In this document: in pieces, positions 32,381 to 41,111 of the stretch | Layout of the letters: each line of letters starts with the position of its first letter | Position numbering within the stretch: the first letter of the stretch is position 1 | Origin: Bradyrhizobium guangxiense | Lineage (GTDB): Bacteria > Pseudomonadota > Alphaproteobacteria > Rhizobiales > Xanthobacteraceae | NCBI RefSeq assembly: GCF_004114915.1 | Contig: NZ_CP022219.1 | Location: 2,448,501-2,512,500 of the forward strand | Reading direction: 5' to 3' | DNA length: 64,000 nt | Notes under the pieces: generated by a model | The model's database searches: none | What the model was told of the DNA's origin: nothing | Seen by the model: the letters and a program-made list of their open reading frames with translations, nothing else | Position numbers and translations under genes: made by a program

Positions 32381-33625
32381 TCAGCGTTGCACCACGTCCT
32401 GATTGCTGTGGTTCGATGCCTGCTGCGGCCCCCGCGCCCCCATCTCCGCGACTTCGGTCTTGAGCAGCGCGCCCGGACGCACGCGCTGCAAGCCGTTGAC
32501 GACGATGCGGTCGCCGGACTTCAGGCCCGCGGTCACGACGCGCAATCCATCCACTGCGCCGCCGAGCGTGATCGGGCGGTAGACCGCGCGGCTGTCGTCG
32601 CCGACCGCCATCACGAACTTCTTGTCCTGGTCGGTGCCGATCGCGCGCTCGTCGATCATGACCAGCGTCTGCTGCTTCGGCTGACCCATGCGCACGCGGG
32701 CGAACTGGCCGGGGATCAGGCGCCCGTCCTCGTTCTGGAACACCGCGCGGACACGGATCGTGCCGCTTTGGCCGTTGACCTGGTTGTCGATGAGCTGGAT
32801 GTGGCCTTTCGCCGAGAGACCGCCCGACGTCGTCATCTCCACAGGGATCTGGTCGAGCTTGCCACGCTGGCCGGAGCCATCCGCAATGGAATTCAGCGCG
32901 TGCAGCACGACCTCCTCGTCCGCATCGAACGACGCATAGATCGGGTTGACCGAGACCAGCGAGGTCAGCACCGGGGAGGCGGTGCCGGCGGCGACGAGAT
33001 TGCCGACGGTGACCTCGATCTTGCCGACCCGGCCATCCACGGGCGCACGCACCTCGGTATAGTCGAGATTGAGCTTGGCGGTCTGGAGCGTCGCTTCGGC
33101 CGCCTTCACATTGGCGATCGCTTCGCGGTTGGCGTTCTCGCGCTGGTCGTAGTCACGCCGGGTGACGACCGCGTTGCCGACGAGCTGGGCGCCGCGTTCG
33201 ACCTCGCTGGTGGTGAACACCACGCGAGCCTTCGCCGCCTCGAGCTGGGCGTTGGCCTTGTCGACCTCGGCCGCGTATGGCGCCGGGTCGATCTTGAACA
33301 GGACGTCGCCAGCCTTCACCAGCGCGCCTTCGGTGAAGTTCGTCGACAGGATCGCACCCGCGACGCGCGGGCGGAGCTCGACGCGGTTGATGGCCTCGAG
33401 CCTGCCGGAGAAATCGTCCCACAGCACGGTCTGCCGGGGCTCAATCATCGCGACGGTGACGGAAACAGCCTGTTCAGCCGCGGCCGCCGGTGCGGTCGCC
33501 TGCGCCGCATGAAAGTAGCGGCCCGTGGCGATCGAGCCGGCCACGGCAAGGGCGCCTACGACGGCGACGCCACTCAGGAGGCGGCGGAGACGGCCGGTGC
33601 GGGAGGGGTTTTGGGAGGGGGGCAT
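32381..33625 (-). CDS. RND efflux periplasmic adaptor (MexE/AcrA-like)
   Basis: A 414-residue membrane-fusion protein. It has an N-terminal signal/anchor (about residues 13-32), a lipoyl half (LRPRVAGAILSTNFTEGALVKAGDVLFKIDP), a coiled-coil hairpin (about 115-170), the second lipoyl half (YTEVRAPVDGRVGKIEVTVGNLV), and beta-barrel and membrane-proximal domains ending near VVNGLQRVRPG. It lacks an obvious lipobox Cys, so it is probably anchored by its N-terminal helix. First gene of the pump operon; its promoter region is shared with tetR and contains a perfect inverted repeat. Confidence 0.9.
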   Translation of the reverse strand: MPPSQNPSRTGRLRRLLSGVAVVGALAVAGSIATGRYFHAAQATAPAAAAEQAVSVTVAMIEPRQTVLWDDFSGRLEAINRVELRPRVAGAILSTNFTEGALVKAGDVLFKIDPAPYAAEVDKANAQLEAAKARVVFTTSEVERGAQLVGNAVVTRRDYDQRENANREAIANVKAAEATLQTAKLNLDYTEVRAPVDGRVGKIEVTVGNLVAAGTASPVLTSLVSVNPIYASFDADEEVVLHALNSIADGSGQRGKLDQIPVEMTTSGGLSAKGHIQLIDNQVNGQSGTIRVRAVFQNEDGRLIPGQFARVRMGQPKQQTLVMIDERAIGTDQDKKFVMAVGDDSRAVYRPITLGGAVDGLRVVTAGLKSGDRIVVNGLQRVRPGALLKTEVAEMGARGPQQASNHSNQDVVQR

Positions 33626-33641
33626 TTGCGCGCTCCAGATA

Positions 33642-33657
33642 TGTAGTGTTCACTACA
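33642..33657. promoter_or_regulatory. candidate TetR operator for the RND pump
   Basis: TGTAGTG-TT-CACTACA is a perfect inverted repeat 17 bases upstream of the adaptor start codon on the minus strand. A second palindrome, TACATATGTA, lies at 33687-33696 in the same divergent region. One or both are likely bound by the TetR protein encoded at 33825. Confidence 0.6.
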
Positions 33658-33824
33658 GATGTGGAGCTGGATACCGCAGTGCAAGATACATATGTACCAA
33701 TCACTAAGAAAATTGTACGCCGATACCGCGACGATTGGAAGACACAAGAAAAAGAAAGCTAGAACAAATAGATAGGATCCGGCGTTAGGCTGATATCAGG
33801 ACGCCGATCCGAGGAGACAGGCAC

Positions 33825-34430
33825 ATGGGCATGGGACGCCCCCGCGAATTCGACGCCGAAATGGCGTTGGACCAGGCGATGGAAGTGTTTTGGCGCCATG
33901 GCTATGAGGGCGCCACGATTGCCCAGCTCACCGAGGCCATGGGCATCAACCCGCCGAGCCTTTATGCCTGCTTCGGCAACAAGGAAGGCCTGCTGAAGGC
34001 CGCGCTCGACCGCTACAGCAAGCTGCGAGGCATCTGGATGGACGAGGTGGTTGCCGCCCCCACCGCCCGCGAGGTCGCCGAGCGCATGCTGATGGGGATC
34101 GCCGACAAGCAAACCGATCCCGCCAATCCGCCCGGCTGCCTGCTCGTGCAGGGTGGCATCGCCTGCGGCACCGGCTCGGAGAACGTCCCCTTCGAGCTTG
34201 CCGCCCGCCGCGCCCAGAATGAAGACCAGCTCCGCGAACGTTTCATCCGCGCCAAGGCCGAAGGCGATCTCAAGCCGACGTCAGACCCCGCTGCGCTCGC
34301 GCGCTATGTTTCGGCGGTGTCGGTCGGCATGGGCGTGATGGCATCGTCGGGTGCCGATCGCGAAGCGCTGCGCCAGGTGGCTGATGTCGCCGTGCAGGCG
34401 GTCGCGGCGCAGTCGGCCGACAAGAGGTAG
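33825..34430 (+). CDS. TetR family transcriptional regulator of the adjacent RND pump
   Basis: A 201-residue protein with the TetR N-terminal HTH (EVFWRHGYEGATIAQLTEAMGINPPSLYACFGNKEGLL, about residues 20-57; split by a Gly turn) and a helical ligand domain. The C-terminal half with MGIADKQTDPANPPGCLLVQGG resembles the TetR_C_16 type. It is divergent from the efflux operon, which it most likely represses until a pump substrate binds. GAGGAGACAGG precedes the ATG. Confidence 0.87.
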   Translation: MGMGRPREFDAEMALDQAMEVFWRHGYEGATIAQLTEAMGINPPSLYACFGNKEGLLKAALDRYSKLRGIWMDEVVAAPTAREVAERMLMGIADKQTDPANPPGCLLVQGGIACGTGSENVPFELAARRAQNEDQLRERFIRAKAEGDLKPTSDPAALARYVSAVSVGMGVMASSGADREALRQVADVAVQAVAAQSADKR

Positions 34431-35927
34431 CTATCTCGCAGACAGCGTCGGCGGCGGCACGAAGCCGCCGAACTCGCGTTCGATCAGCCCGGCCAGCGCT
34501 ATCGTTGTGTGGTCTTCCAGATACGGCCCGATAATCTGGACGCCGATCGGCAGGCCCGTCGGCGTGCGCTCGATCGGAACGGCGGTCGCAGGCAGTCCGC
34601 AGGTCGAGGCGGGATCCGCCCAGATGAAGCAGGCGTCGGCGTAGTTGTAGAGTCTGCCGTCGATGTCGAGCTTTCGCGCATCGAACGGCTCGGAATGATC
34701 GTGCGGAAAGGCCGGCACGGCGGCGGCCGGGGAGATCACTGCGTCGAACTCGCGGAACAGCTGGTGCCATTTCTGTTGCAATTGCAGGCGAGCTCCGTCG
34801 GCCGCGAGCCATTCACGATGGATCATGCCCCAGCCACGGGCGCGCTCGGCCTCGAGACTGCGATCGTCGGGCGCAAGCGTCGCAGCGAGTCCTTGAGCGT
34901 CTGCAAGCGCCGCCGGGGTCAGGCGCGGGCTTCGCGCGGCGTTGAGCAGCTTCATGTAGAACCGCGCGGACTCGGCAAGATCCGGCAGCGCCGAGCTTGC
35001 GCGCGCGACTTGCGCGCCTGATCGTTCGAGCCGGCCGGCCAATCGCCCGATCGCGGAGCGCACGGCATCGCCCGTCGGCATCAGCGGATGCGTATCGATG
35101 ACGAGAATCCTGAAATCCTTGAGCTGCTCGTGCCGCGGGGCGGGCAGTGCAAGGCGATAGCCGATCCCGTCGCGCGTCTCGTCAGGGCCGGCAATCACGT
35201 CGAGCGACAATGCGAGGTCCGACGCGGTGCGCGCCATCGGCCCGACGACAGCGAGGTCGCCCTGGCCGGGGACGGGCGGCGCCGGCGGCAGGCTGTATCC
35301 GCGCAGCGGCACCAGGCCGAGGCTGGGCTTGTGTCCGAACACGCCGCAGAAATGTGCAGGGACCCGGATCGAGCCGCCGATATCCGAGCCGATCGAGAGC
35401 GGGCCGACCCCGGCGGCCAGCGCCGCACCCGATCCGCCCGACGAGCCGCCAGGCGAGCGGCCGAGGTCCCACGGGTTGTTCGTGGTCCCATGGATCTCGT
35501 TGTAGCTCTGGAAGTCCCTGAGCCCGATCGGGATATTGGTCTTGCCGATGATGACGGCGCCCGCCGCTTTCAGGCGCAAGACGACGAGGGCATCGTCGGC
35601 AGGTTGAAAATCCCTGAAATGCGGAAAGCCCCAGGTCGTCGGCAGGCCGGCAACGTTGAACGGTTCCTTCAAGGTCACGGGAATGCCGAGCAATGGCAAG
35701 CGCTCGCCGCGGCCAAGTGCAGCATCCGCGGCGCGGGCGGCCTCCCTGGCGCGATCGAAATCACGAACGATGATCGCGTTGATCGGCCCGTCCAGAGCCT
35801 CGATGCGCGCGATCGTGTGCTCGAGCAACTCGGATGCAGACACTTTCCGCAGATGCAAAGCGCTCAGCAGCCCGCTGATCGAGCCGTAGCTCAAGCCGTC
35901 GGCATCTGCGTTCAGTCCCTTTTGCAT
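34431..35927 (-). CDS. amidase signature (AS) family amidase
   Basis: A 498-residue hydrolase with the Ser-cisSer-Lys triad: Lys K87 in PVTLKEPFN, the Gly/Ser-rich SPGGSSGGSGAAL at about 158-170 holding the cis-Ser, and the nucleophile S186 in SDIGGSIR. AS enzymes hydrolyse amides, carbamates or glutamyl-tRNA; position and length fit a catabolic amidase rather than GatA. I chose the ATG at 35927, which has ACGGAG upstream, over a GTG seven codons earlier. It abuts the convergent tetR gene. Confidence 0.88.
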   Translation of the reverse strand: MQKGLNADADGLSYGSISGLLSALHLRKVSASELLEHTIARIEALDGPINAIIVRDFDRAREAARAADAALGRGERLPLLGIPVTLKEPFNVAGLPTTWGFPHFRDFQPADDALVVLRLKAAGAVIIGKTNIPIGLRDFQSYNEIHGTTNNPWDLGRSPGGSSGGSGAALAAGVGPLSIGSDIGGSIRVPAHFCGVFGHKPSLGLVPLRGYSLPPAPPVPGQGDLAVVGPMARTASDLALSLDVIAGPDETRDGIGYRLALPAPRHEQLKDFRILVIDTHPLMPTGDAVRSAIGRLAGRLERSGAQVARASSALPDLAESARFYMKLLNAARSPRLTPAALADAQGLAATLAPDDRSLEAERARGWGMIHREWLAADGARLQLQQKWHQLFREFDAVISPAAAVPAFPHDHSEPFDARKLDIDGRLYNYADACFIWADPASTCGLPATAVPIERTPTGLPIGVQIIGPYLEDHTTIALAGLIEREFGGFVPPPTLSAR

Positions 35928-36373
35928 CACGAACTCCGTATCTCGCACCTTGGGCTCCGAAAACCGAATCGAGCGTGATCCGATGCGGATAGAGCGCGAG
36001 GTTGGTAGCAGCGGCTCATGCCTTCCGACAGGTTAATGGGGCGGCTCAACGGCGAATTGATCCTGGGCTGATGATGTAACCGTGCGCCTGTTTTGCCCGA
36101 CGTGTCAAATCAGTGCGCTCGCAGCGCTCGAGCTGCATGCGAGCGAAATTCTGCAATGATTTGTACTGTGCATGGGGTTGTTTTCGCGTTTTTTGTTTGA
36201 GCGCATCCGCGCCTCGGCATCCGCTGTCAGAATCCGTGGCGATACGGGCACCCCTAAGAGTTTCTACACACAGTTCTGGCACGTTCCGCGCGTCAAGACC
36301 CGCAACCTGCATCGTCGCCTCTCATTGCGCGCACGAAAAGATGGGACCCGCGGGCATCGAGGGGGCGTGAGCC
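35928..36373. other. 446-base divergent intergenic region with a repeat-like segment
   Basis: No gene is supported here. The region must hold promoters for the amidase (minus) and the MFS exporter (plus). The stretch 36091-36108 (TTTTGCCCGACGTGTCAA) and 36171-36188 (CATGGGGTTGTTTTCGCG) has the look of a dispersed rhizobial intergenic repeat that I believe recurs in Bradyrhizobium DNA. I cannot confirm copy number from this window. Short plus-strand frames over it have no protein-like features. Confidence 0.35.
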
Positions 36374-37591
36374 ATGACTGCACTTGCTTCGGACGCCGGT
36401 CGCGCGAGGAGTGGGATCGTGCCGATCCTGTTATGCGTCGTGCCGTTCAGCCAGATTCCACTCGACGCCTACACGCCCGGCCTGCCGCAGATGGTGGTGG
36501 ACCTGGCCGCTGACGCGGCGTCGATGCAGAACACCGTCACCGCTTACATGCTCGGCATGTCTCTGGCGCTGGTGCCCGTCGGTATTGCCTCCGATACGCT
36601 GGGCCGCCGCAAGGTGCTGCTCGCGGGACTGTCGGTGCTGATCGCGATGAGCATCGCCTGTGCGCTCGCCACCAGCGCATCGTTGCTGCTTGGCTTGCGC
36701 TTCCTGCAAGGCATCGGCGGCTGCACCTGCCTCGTCGTCGCTTATGCCGTCGCGGCCGACTGCTTTCGCGGTCGTGAGCTGACCGCGATCTCCGGCCTGT
36801 TAGGTGCCGCTTGGGGGCTTGCGCCCGTGCTTGCGCCGGCGGCCGGCGGCTTCATCGTCGAGCTGATGTCCTGGCGCGGTGTCTTCGTCATTATTGCCAT
36901 CGCCGCGGCCCTCGTCGCCGCGATCGTGGTTTTTCTTCTGCCCGAAACCTTGCCGGCGGAGCGGCGCGCGCCGTTCGATCCGCGCCGCACGGCGGCGATC
37001 TTGCGCGAGGCGCTGGTCCGCCCGGGTTTCCTCGCCTTCGTGCTGGTGTTCGCGGCGGCCGCGAGCGCGCAGCTTGCGTTCGGCGTCGTCGCACCGTTCT
37101 TCTACCAGACCGGCCTCGGTTACTCGGCGGCGATCTACGGTCTCGTCGCGCTCGGCCTTGGCGGCGTCAATCTGGCCGGCGAGCTCGGCTGCGCGCATTT
37201 CGCACGCTTCATGCCGGCGCGCATGCTGGGCTTCGGCGCCTTCGCGCTGTTTCTGGCCGGCTCGGCAGTCCTGACCGTAACAGGCATGATCTTCGGACTC
37301 GATCTTGCCTCGATCACGGTCGGCGGTGCGCTGGTGCTCGGCGGCTGCGGCGTGCTGTGCCCGATGATGTACGGCATGGCGCTCGGCCTGTTCGAGCGCG
37401 ACCACGGCCTGATCGGTGGCCTGATCAGCGCGCTCTGCTATCTCGCCGTCAGCGGTGCCATGGCGATCGCCGCGGTGCTGCCCGAAGCGACACAGGCGCC
37501 GATCGGATGGCTCTATCTCGGCCTCTGCGCCATTGCGGGGACGCTGCTGGCGATCTCGCTGCCCTCGGCGCGCCACGCCACACAATCCTAA
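36374..37591 (+). CDS. Bcr/CflA family MFS drug-resistance exporter
   Basis: A 405-residue membrane protein with 12 hydrophobic segments. The MFS motif A-like loop GIASDTLGRRKVLLAG is at about residues 76-91, and TM1 carries FSQIPLDAYTPGLPQM, which matches the Bcr/CflA group (D in YTPGLP context). It is a proton-driven exporter of drugs or metabolites. The guanine deaminase gene follows after 15 bases, so the exporter may share regulation with purine catabolism, although no purine specificity is visible. Confidence 0.87.
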   Translation: MTALASDAGRARSGIVPILLCVVPFSQIPLDAYTPGLPQMVVDLAADAASMQNTVTAYMLGMSLALVPVGIASDTLGRRKVLLAGLSVLIAMSIACALATSASLLLGLRFLQGIGGCTCLVVAYAVAADCFRGRELTAISGLLGAAWGLAPVLAPAAGGFIVELMSWRGVFVIIAIAAALVAAIVVFLLPETLPAERRAPFDPRRTAAILREALVRPGFLAFVLVFAAAASAQLAFGVVAPFFYQTGLGYSAAIYGLVALGLGGVNLAGELGCAHFARFMPARMLGFGAFALFLAGSAVLTVTGMIFGLDLASITVGGALVLGGCGVLCPMMYGMALGLFERDHGLIGGLISALCYLAVSGAMAIAAVLPEATQAPIGWLYLGLCAIAGTLLAISLPSARHATQS

Positions 37592-37606
37592 GGAAGGAAC
37601 CCATTC

Positions 37607-39004
37607 ATGACCACTGTCGGTATTCGCGGCACGTTCTTCGACTTCGTCGACGATCCCTGGAAGCACATCGGCAACGAGCAGGCCGCTGCGCGCTTTCACC
37701 AGGACGGCCTCATGGTCGTCACGGACGGCGTGATCAAGGCGTTCGGTCCCCATGACAAGATCGCCGCCGCGCATCCGGGCGTCGCGATCACGCACATCAA
37801 AGACCGCATCATCGTCCCCGGCTTCATCGACGGTCACATTCATCTGCCGCAGACCCGGGTTCTCGGTGCCTATGGTGAGCAGCTCCTGCCGTGGCTGCAG
37901 AAGTGGGTCTATCCGGAAGAGCTCAAATACCGGGATCGCAACTATGCGCGCGAGGGTGTGAAGCGTTTCCTCGACGCGCTGCTGGCATCCGGCACCACCA
38001 CCTGCCAGGCCTTTACCAGTTCCTCGCCGGTCTCGACCGAGGAGCTGTTCGAGGAAGCAAGCAGGCGCAACATGCGCGTCATCGCGGGCCTCACCGGCAT
38101 CGACCGCAACGCGCCGGCCGATTTCATCGATACGCCCGAGAATTTCTATCGCGACAGCAAGCGGCTGATCGCGCAGTACCACAACAAGGGCCGCAATCTC
38201 TACGCCATCACGCCGCGCTTCGCCTTCGGCGCCTCGCCGGAATTGCTGAGAGCGTGCCAGCGCCTCAAGCACGAGCATCCGGACTGCTGGGTGAACACCC
38301 ACATTTCCGAGAACCCGGCCGAATGCAGCGGCGTGCTGGTCGAGCACCCGGACTGCCAGGACTATCTTGGCGTCTACGAGAAGTTCGACCTGGTCGGGCC
38401 GAAATTCTCCGGCGGCCACGGCGTCTATCTCTCGAACCATGAATTCCGCCGCATGTCGAAGAAGGGCGCCGCGGTGGTGTTCTGCCCGTGCTCGAACCTG
38501 TTCCTCGGCAGCGGCCTGTTCCGCCTCGGCCGCGCCACCGATCCCGAGCATCGCGTCAAGATGTCGTTCGGCACCGACGTGGGCGGCGGCAACCGCTTCT
38601 CGATGATTTCCGTGCTCGACGACGCCTACAAGGTCGGCATGTGCAACAACACGCTGCTCGACGGCAGCATCGATCCGGCGCGCAAGGACCTCGCGGAAGC
38701 CGAGCGCAACAAGCTCTCGCCCTATCGCGGCTTCTGGTCGATCACGCTCGGCGGTGCCGAAGGCCTCTACATCGACGACAAGCTCGGCAATTTCGAGCCC
38801 GGCAAGGAGGCCGATTTCGTCGCGCTCGATCCGAATGGCGGGCAGATGGCGCAAGCGTGGCATCAGTCGCTGATCGCCGACGGCGCCGCCCCGCGCACCA
38901 TGGACGAGGCTGCGAGCATGCTGTTCGCCGTCATGATGGTCGGCGACGATCGCTGCGTCGACGAGACCTGGGTGATGGGCAAGCGTCTCTACAAAAAGAG
39001 CTGA
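37607..39004 (+). CDS. guaD: guanine deaminase
   Basis: A 465-residue amidohydrolase. The metal ligands are H77-I-H79 (FIDGHIHLPQTR), the His in NTHISEN, the His in SGGHGVYLS and the Asp in FGTDVGGG. The family substrate-contact stretch PRFAFGASPELL is also present. It deaminates guanine to xanthine and ammonia in the cytoplasm. The full family length, the PWLQKWVYPEE segment and all catalytic residues make this a firm call. AAGGAAGG precedes the ATG. Confidence 0.93.
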   Translation: MTTVGIRGTFFDFVDDPWKHIGNEQAAARFHQDGLMVVTDGVIKAFGPHDKIAAAHPGVAITHIKDRIIVPGFIDGHIHLPQTRVLGAYGEQLLPWLQKWVYPEELKYRDRNYAREGVKRFLDALLASGTTTCQAFTSSSPVSTEELFEEASRRNMRVIAGLTGIDRNAPADFIDTPENFYRDSKRLIAQYHNKGRNLYAITPRFAFGASPELLRACQRLKHEHPDCWVNTHISENPAECSGVLVEHPDCQDYLGVYEKFDLVGPKFSGGHGVYLSNHEFRRMSKKGAAVVFCPCSNLFLGSGLFRLGRATDPEHRVKMSFGTDVGGGNRFSMISVLDDAYKVGMCNNTLLDGSIDPARKDLAEAERNKLSPYRGFWSITLGGAEGLYIDDKLGNFEPGKEADFVALDPNGGQMAQAWHQSLIADGAAPRTMDEAASMLFAVMMVGDDRCVDETWVMGKRLYKKS

Positions 39005-39018
39005 GCGGACGACAGCTC

Positions 39019-40002
39019 ATGAGCGTATCGCCAGACGCAGCCGGCCAGCCGGTCGCCCTCGTCATCCAGCGCCGCATCGCCGACGACGGCTTTGCCACGT
39101 TCGCGCGCTGGAACGGCGAGGTCGGCGAGGTGCTCAAGGCGTGGCCCGGATTCCTGGGGCAGGAGGTGGTGCCGCCGCAGCCGCCTGCCCATGTCGATTG
39201 GGTGACGATCCTGCGTTTTGCCAGCCCGGCTGCCGCGCGTGCCTGGCTTCAAAGCGAGGTGCGGGCGAAGCTGATCGCAGAGGTGCAGCGCTTCTTCGTC
39301 GGTTCGGAGGATGTGCATATCCTGCCCGACACCGGCGTTCAGCGCGACAGCGCCGTCTCTGCCGTCATCTCGTTCAGGGTCCCCGACGGGCTCGAGGATG
39401 CGTTCCTGAAATGGCAGCAGCGCATCCAGGCCGCGGAGGCCGAATTCAAGGGATTTCTGCGCCACAAGATCGAGCGGCCGATTCCGGGGCTGCACGAGGA
39501 ATGGATCATCATCCTGTCCTTCGACTCTGATGCCAATCTCAACGCGTGGCTGGACTCGCCCGTGCGGCAGACGCTGCTCAAGGAAGGCGAGCGCTTCAAC
39601 GCCGGCATGAATGTGAAGCGGGCGAGCTACGGCTTCAATTTCTGGTTCCCGGCCGGCAAGACGCAGGCGCCGGAACAAGGACGGGAGTTCATCTGGAAGA
39701 GCAACCTCATCGTTCTCCTAGTGCTTTACCCTGTGGTTTATCTCTGGGGCACCTTCGTCAGCCGACCGTTCATCGAGAGCCACGGCGTCCCGGTCTGGCT
39801 GTCGCTGTTCGTCGGCAATCTCGTCAGCACCCAGCTGCTCGGCTGGTGGCTGGTGCCCGCAGCCTTCAAGGCGCTCGACTGGTGGATCACGCCGAAAGGG
39901 GCGATCGGTCGCCAGATCGCAGGCTACGCGCTTCTCGCTGTGCTCTATGCCGCCTCGATGGGTCTGTACGCGCTGCTGCTCGCGTGGCATTGGGGACGGT
40001 GA
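39019..40002 (+). CDS. antibiotic biosynthesis monooxygenase (ABM)-like protein with membrane C-terminus
   Basis: A 327-residue protein. It contains two ferredoxin-like ABM-type repeats: the first about residues 12-95 (LVIQRRIADDGFATFARWNGEV ... FLGQEVVPP), the second about 112-200 (SAVISFRVPDGLEDAFLKWQQRI ... FLRHKIERP). A C-terminal part with about three transmembrane helices (about 228-250, 257-277 and 302-324) follows. It starts 15 bases after guaD. ABM domains in other proteins are small oxygenases or haem-binding; the membrane-anchored tandem form is uncommon and its role is unknown. The upstream open frame belongs to a shadow of guaD. Confidence 0.7.
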   Translation: MSVSPDAAGQPVALVIQRRIADDGFATFARWNGEVGEVLKAWPGFLGQEVVPPQPPAHVDWVTILRFASPAAARAWLQSEVRAKLIAEVQRFFVGSEDVHILPDTGVQRDSAVSAVISFRVPDGLEDAFLKWQQRIQAAEAEFKGFLRHKIERPIPGLHEEWIIILSFDSDANLNAWLDSPVRQTLLKEGERFNAGMNVKRASYGFNFWFPAGKTQAPEQGREFIWKSNLIVLLVLYPVVYLWGTFVSRPFIESHGVPVWLSLFVGNLVSTQLLGWWLVPAAFKALDWWITPKGAIGRQIAGYALLAVLYAASMGLYALLLAWHWGR

Positions 40003-40053
40003 GACCGCCCACCGCGCTGTCGCGGGAGGGGCGGTCACTGGACAGCGACGGCC

Positions 40054-40956
40054 ATGTTCGCCCTGACATTTCTCGGCACCTCGGCAAGCGTTCCGTCCGC
40101 GGAACGCAATCATCCGGCCCTTCTCGTGGAGGCCGCGGGCAAGCGCATCCTGGTCGATTGCGGCGAGGGCACACAGCGCCAGCTGTTGAAGAGCGGTTTG
40201 GGCTTTCGGCGGCTCGACCGCATGCTGCTGACGCACGCTCATCTCGATCACGTGCTCGGCATTCCCGGACTGTTTTCAACACTGGGATTGCGGCAGAGCG
40301 CCGAGGTGATGACCATTCACGGCGGGCCGGGCACGCTCGACATCGTCATCCGCATGCTCGCCGGCCTGTGGGGTGCGGGCAGGGCGCCGATTGCGGTCGA
40401 GTTTGCAGCCTTGAGCGAAGGACAGGTCGTCGACGCCGGTGACTTCACCATCGCCTGCTTTCCGGTCCGTCACCGCGACACCGATAGTTTCGGTTTCGTG
40501 TTCCAGAGCCCTGCACGTCGCCGTCTTCGGCCCGACCGCCTTGCGGCTCTTGGTGTGCCGGATGGTCCTGTCCGTGGTGAATTGGCTGCAGGACGGCCGG
40601 TCGCGATCGCCGATCGAATAATCGATCCGGAGGACGTCCTGGGGCCGCCGAGCGGCGGCAGAAAGCTGGTGGTGATCGGCGACACCGAGACGACCGAGGG
40701 ATTGCCCCATTACGTTACCGACGCCGATATGCTGGTGATCGAGGCGACCTTCCTCGACCGCGACGCCGCGACCGCGCGGGACTACGGCCATCTCACCGCC
40801 GCAGAAGCGGCCGCTTTTGCTGCCGCGAACAATGTCCGCCAGCTCATGCTGACCCATATGTCGGGGCGGTACGAGGACGACGAGATTCTGGCTGAGGCGT
40901 CGAGGATCTTTCCGAACACCCGGATCGCCGCCGACTTCGATCATATCGTGCTCTAG
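40054..40956 (+). CDS. rnz: ribonuclease Z (MBL-fold)
   Basis: A 300-residue metallo-beta-lactamase-fold nuclease. It starts FLGTSASVPSAERN and has the HxHxDH motif at H61-A-H63-L-D65-H66, followed by later ligands in FPVRHRDTDSFG, IGDTET and LTHMSGRY. This is the tRNase Z arrangement. It trims the 3' end of tRNA precursors or acts as a related exonuclease in the cytoplasm. The order of motifs and length fit bacterial short-form RNase Z; a related MBL phosphodiesterase is the main alternative. Confidence 0.85.
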   Translation: MFALTFLGTSASVPSAERNHPALLVEAAGKRILVDCGEGTQRQLLKSGLGFRRLDRMLLTHAHLDHVLGIPGLFSTLGLRQSAEVMTIHGGPGTLDIVIRMLAGLWGAGRAPIAVEFAALSEGQVVDAGDFTIACFPVRHRDTDSFGFVFQSPARRRLRPDRLAALGVPDGPVRGELAAGRPVAIADRIIDPEDVLGPPSGGRKLVVIGDTETTEGLPHYVTDADMLVIEATFLDRDAATARDYGHLTAAEAAAFAAANNVRQLMLTHMSGRYEDDEILAEASRIFPNTRIAADFDHIVL

Positions 40957-40965
40957 TCGCAGCGG

Positions 40966-41015
40966 TGGCTGTCTTTCGACCTTGGCCACGTCCGAATGCC
41001 CGGCCAAGACAGCCA
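40966..41015 (+). terminator. stem-loop downstream of rnz, possible terminator
   Basis: TGGCTGTCTT (40966-40975) pairs perfectly with AAGACAGCCA (41006-41015), and an inner TTGGCC/GGCCAA can extend or compete with the stem. There is no long T run after it, so it would be an imperfect intrinsic terminator, or an RNA-stabilising or repeat-derived hairpin between rnz and the next operon. Confidence 0.4.
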
Positions 41016-41111
41016 TCGCCCTTGACGCTGGGACCGGCTGATTTTACGGCAGTGTCAGCAAATAACGAATATTCGTTGCGAACAACAACGGTCCGGCCAT
41101 CGGAGGAAGTC

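Noticed and set aside
31058..33646. Plus-strand open frames of over 400 codons opposite the RND pump genes (31058-32332 and 32387-33646)
   Set aside because: They are rich in Arg, His and Asp with no domain pattern, which is the typical antisense shadow of GC-rich genes. The minus-strand RND proteins explain the DNA fully.
36172..36513. 113-codon plus-strand frame running into the MFS gene
   Set aside because: It overlaps the first 140 bases of the well-supported exporter in another frame and begins in repeat-like intergenic DNA.
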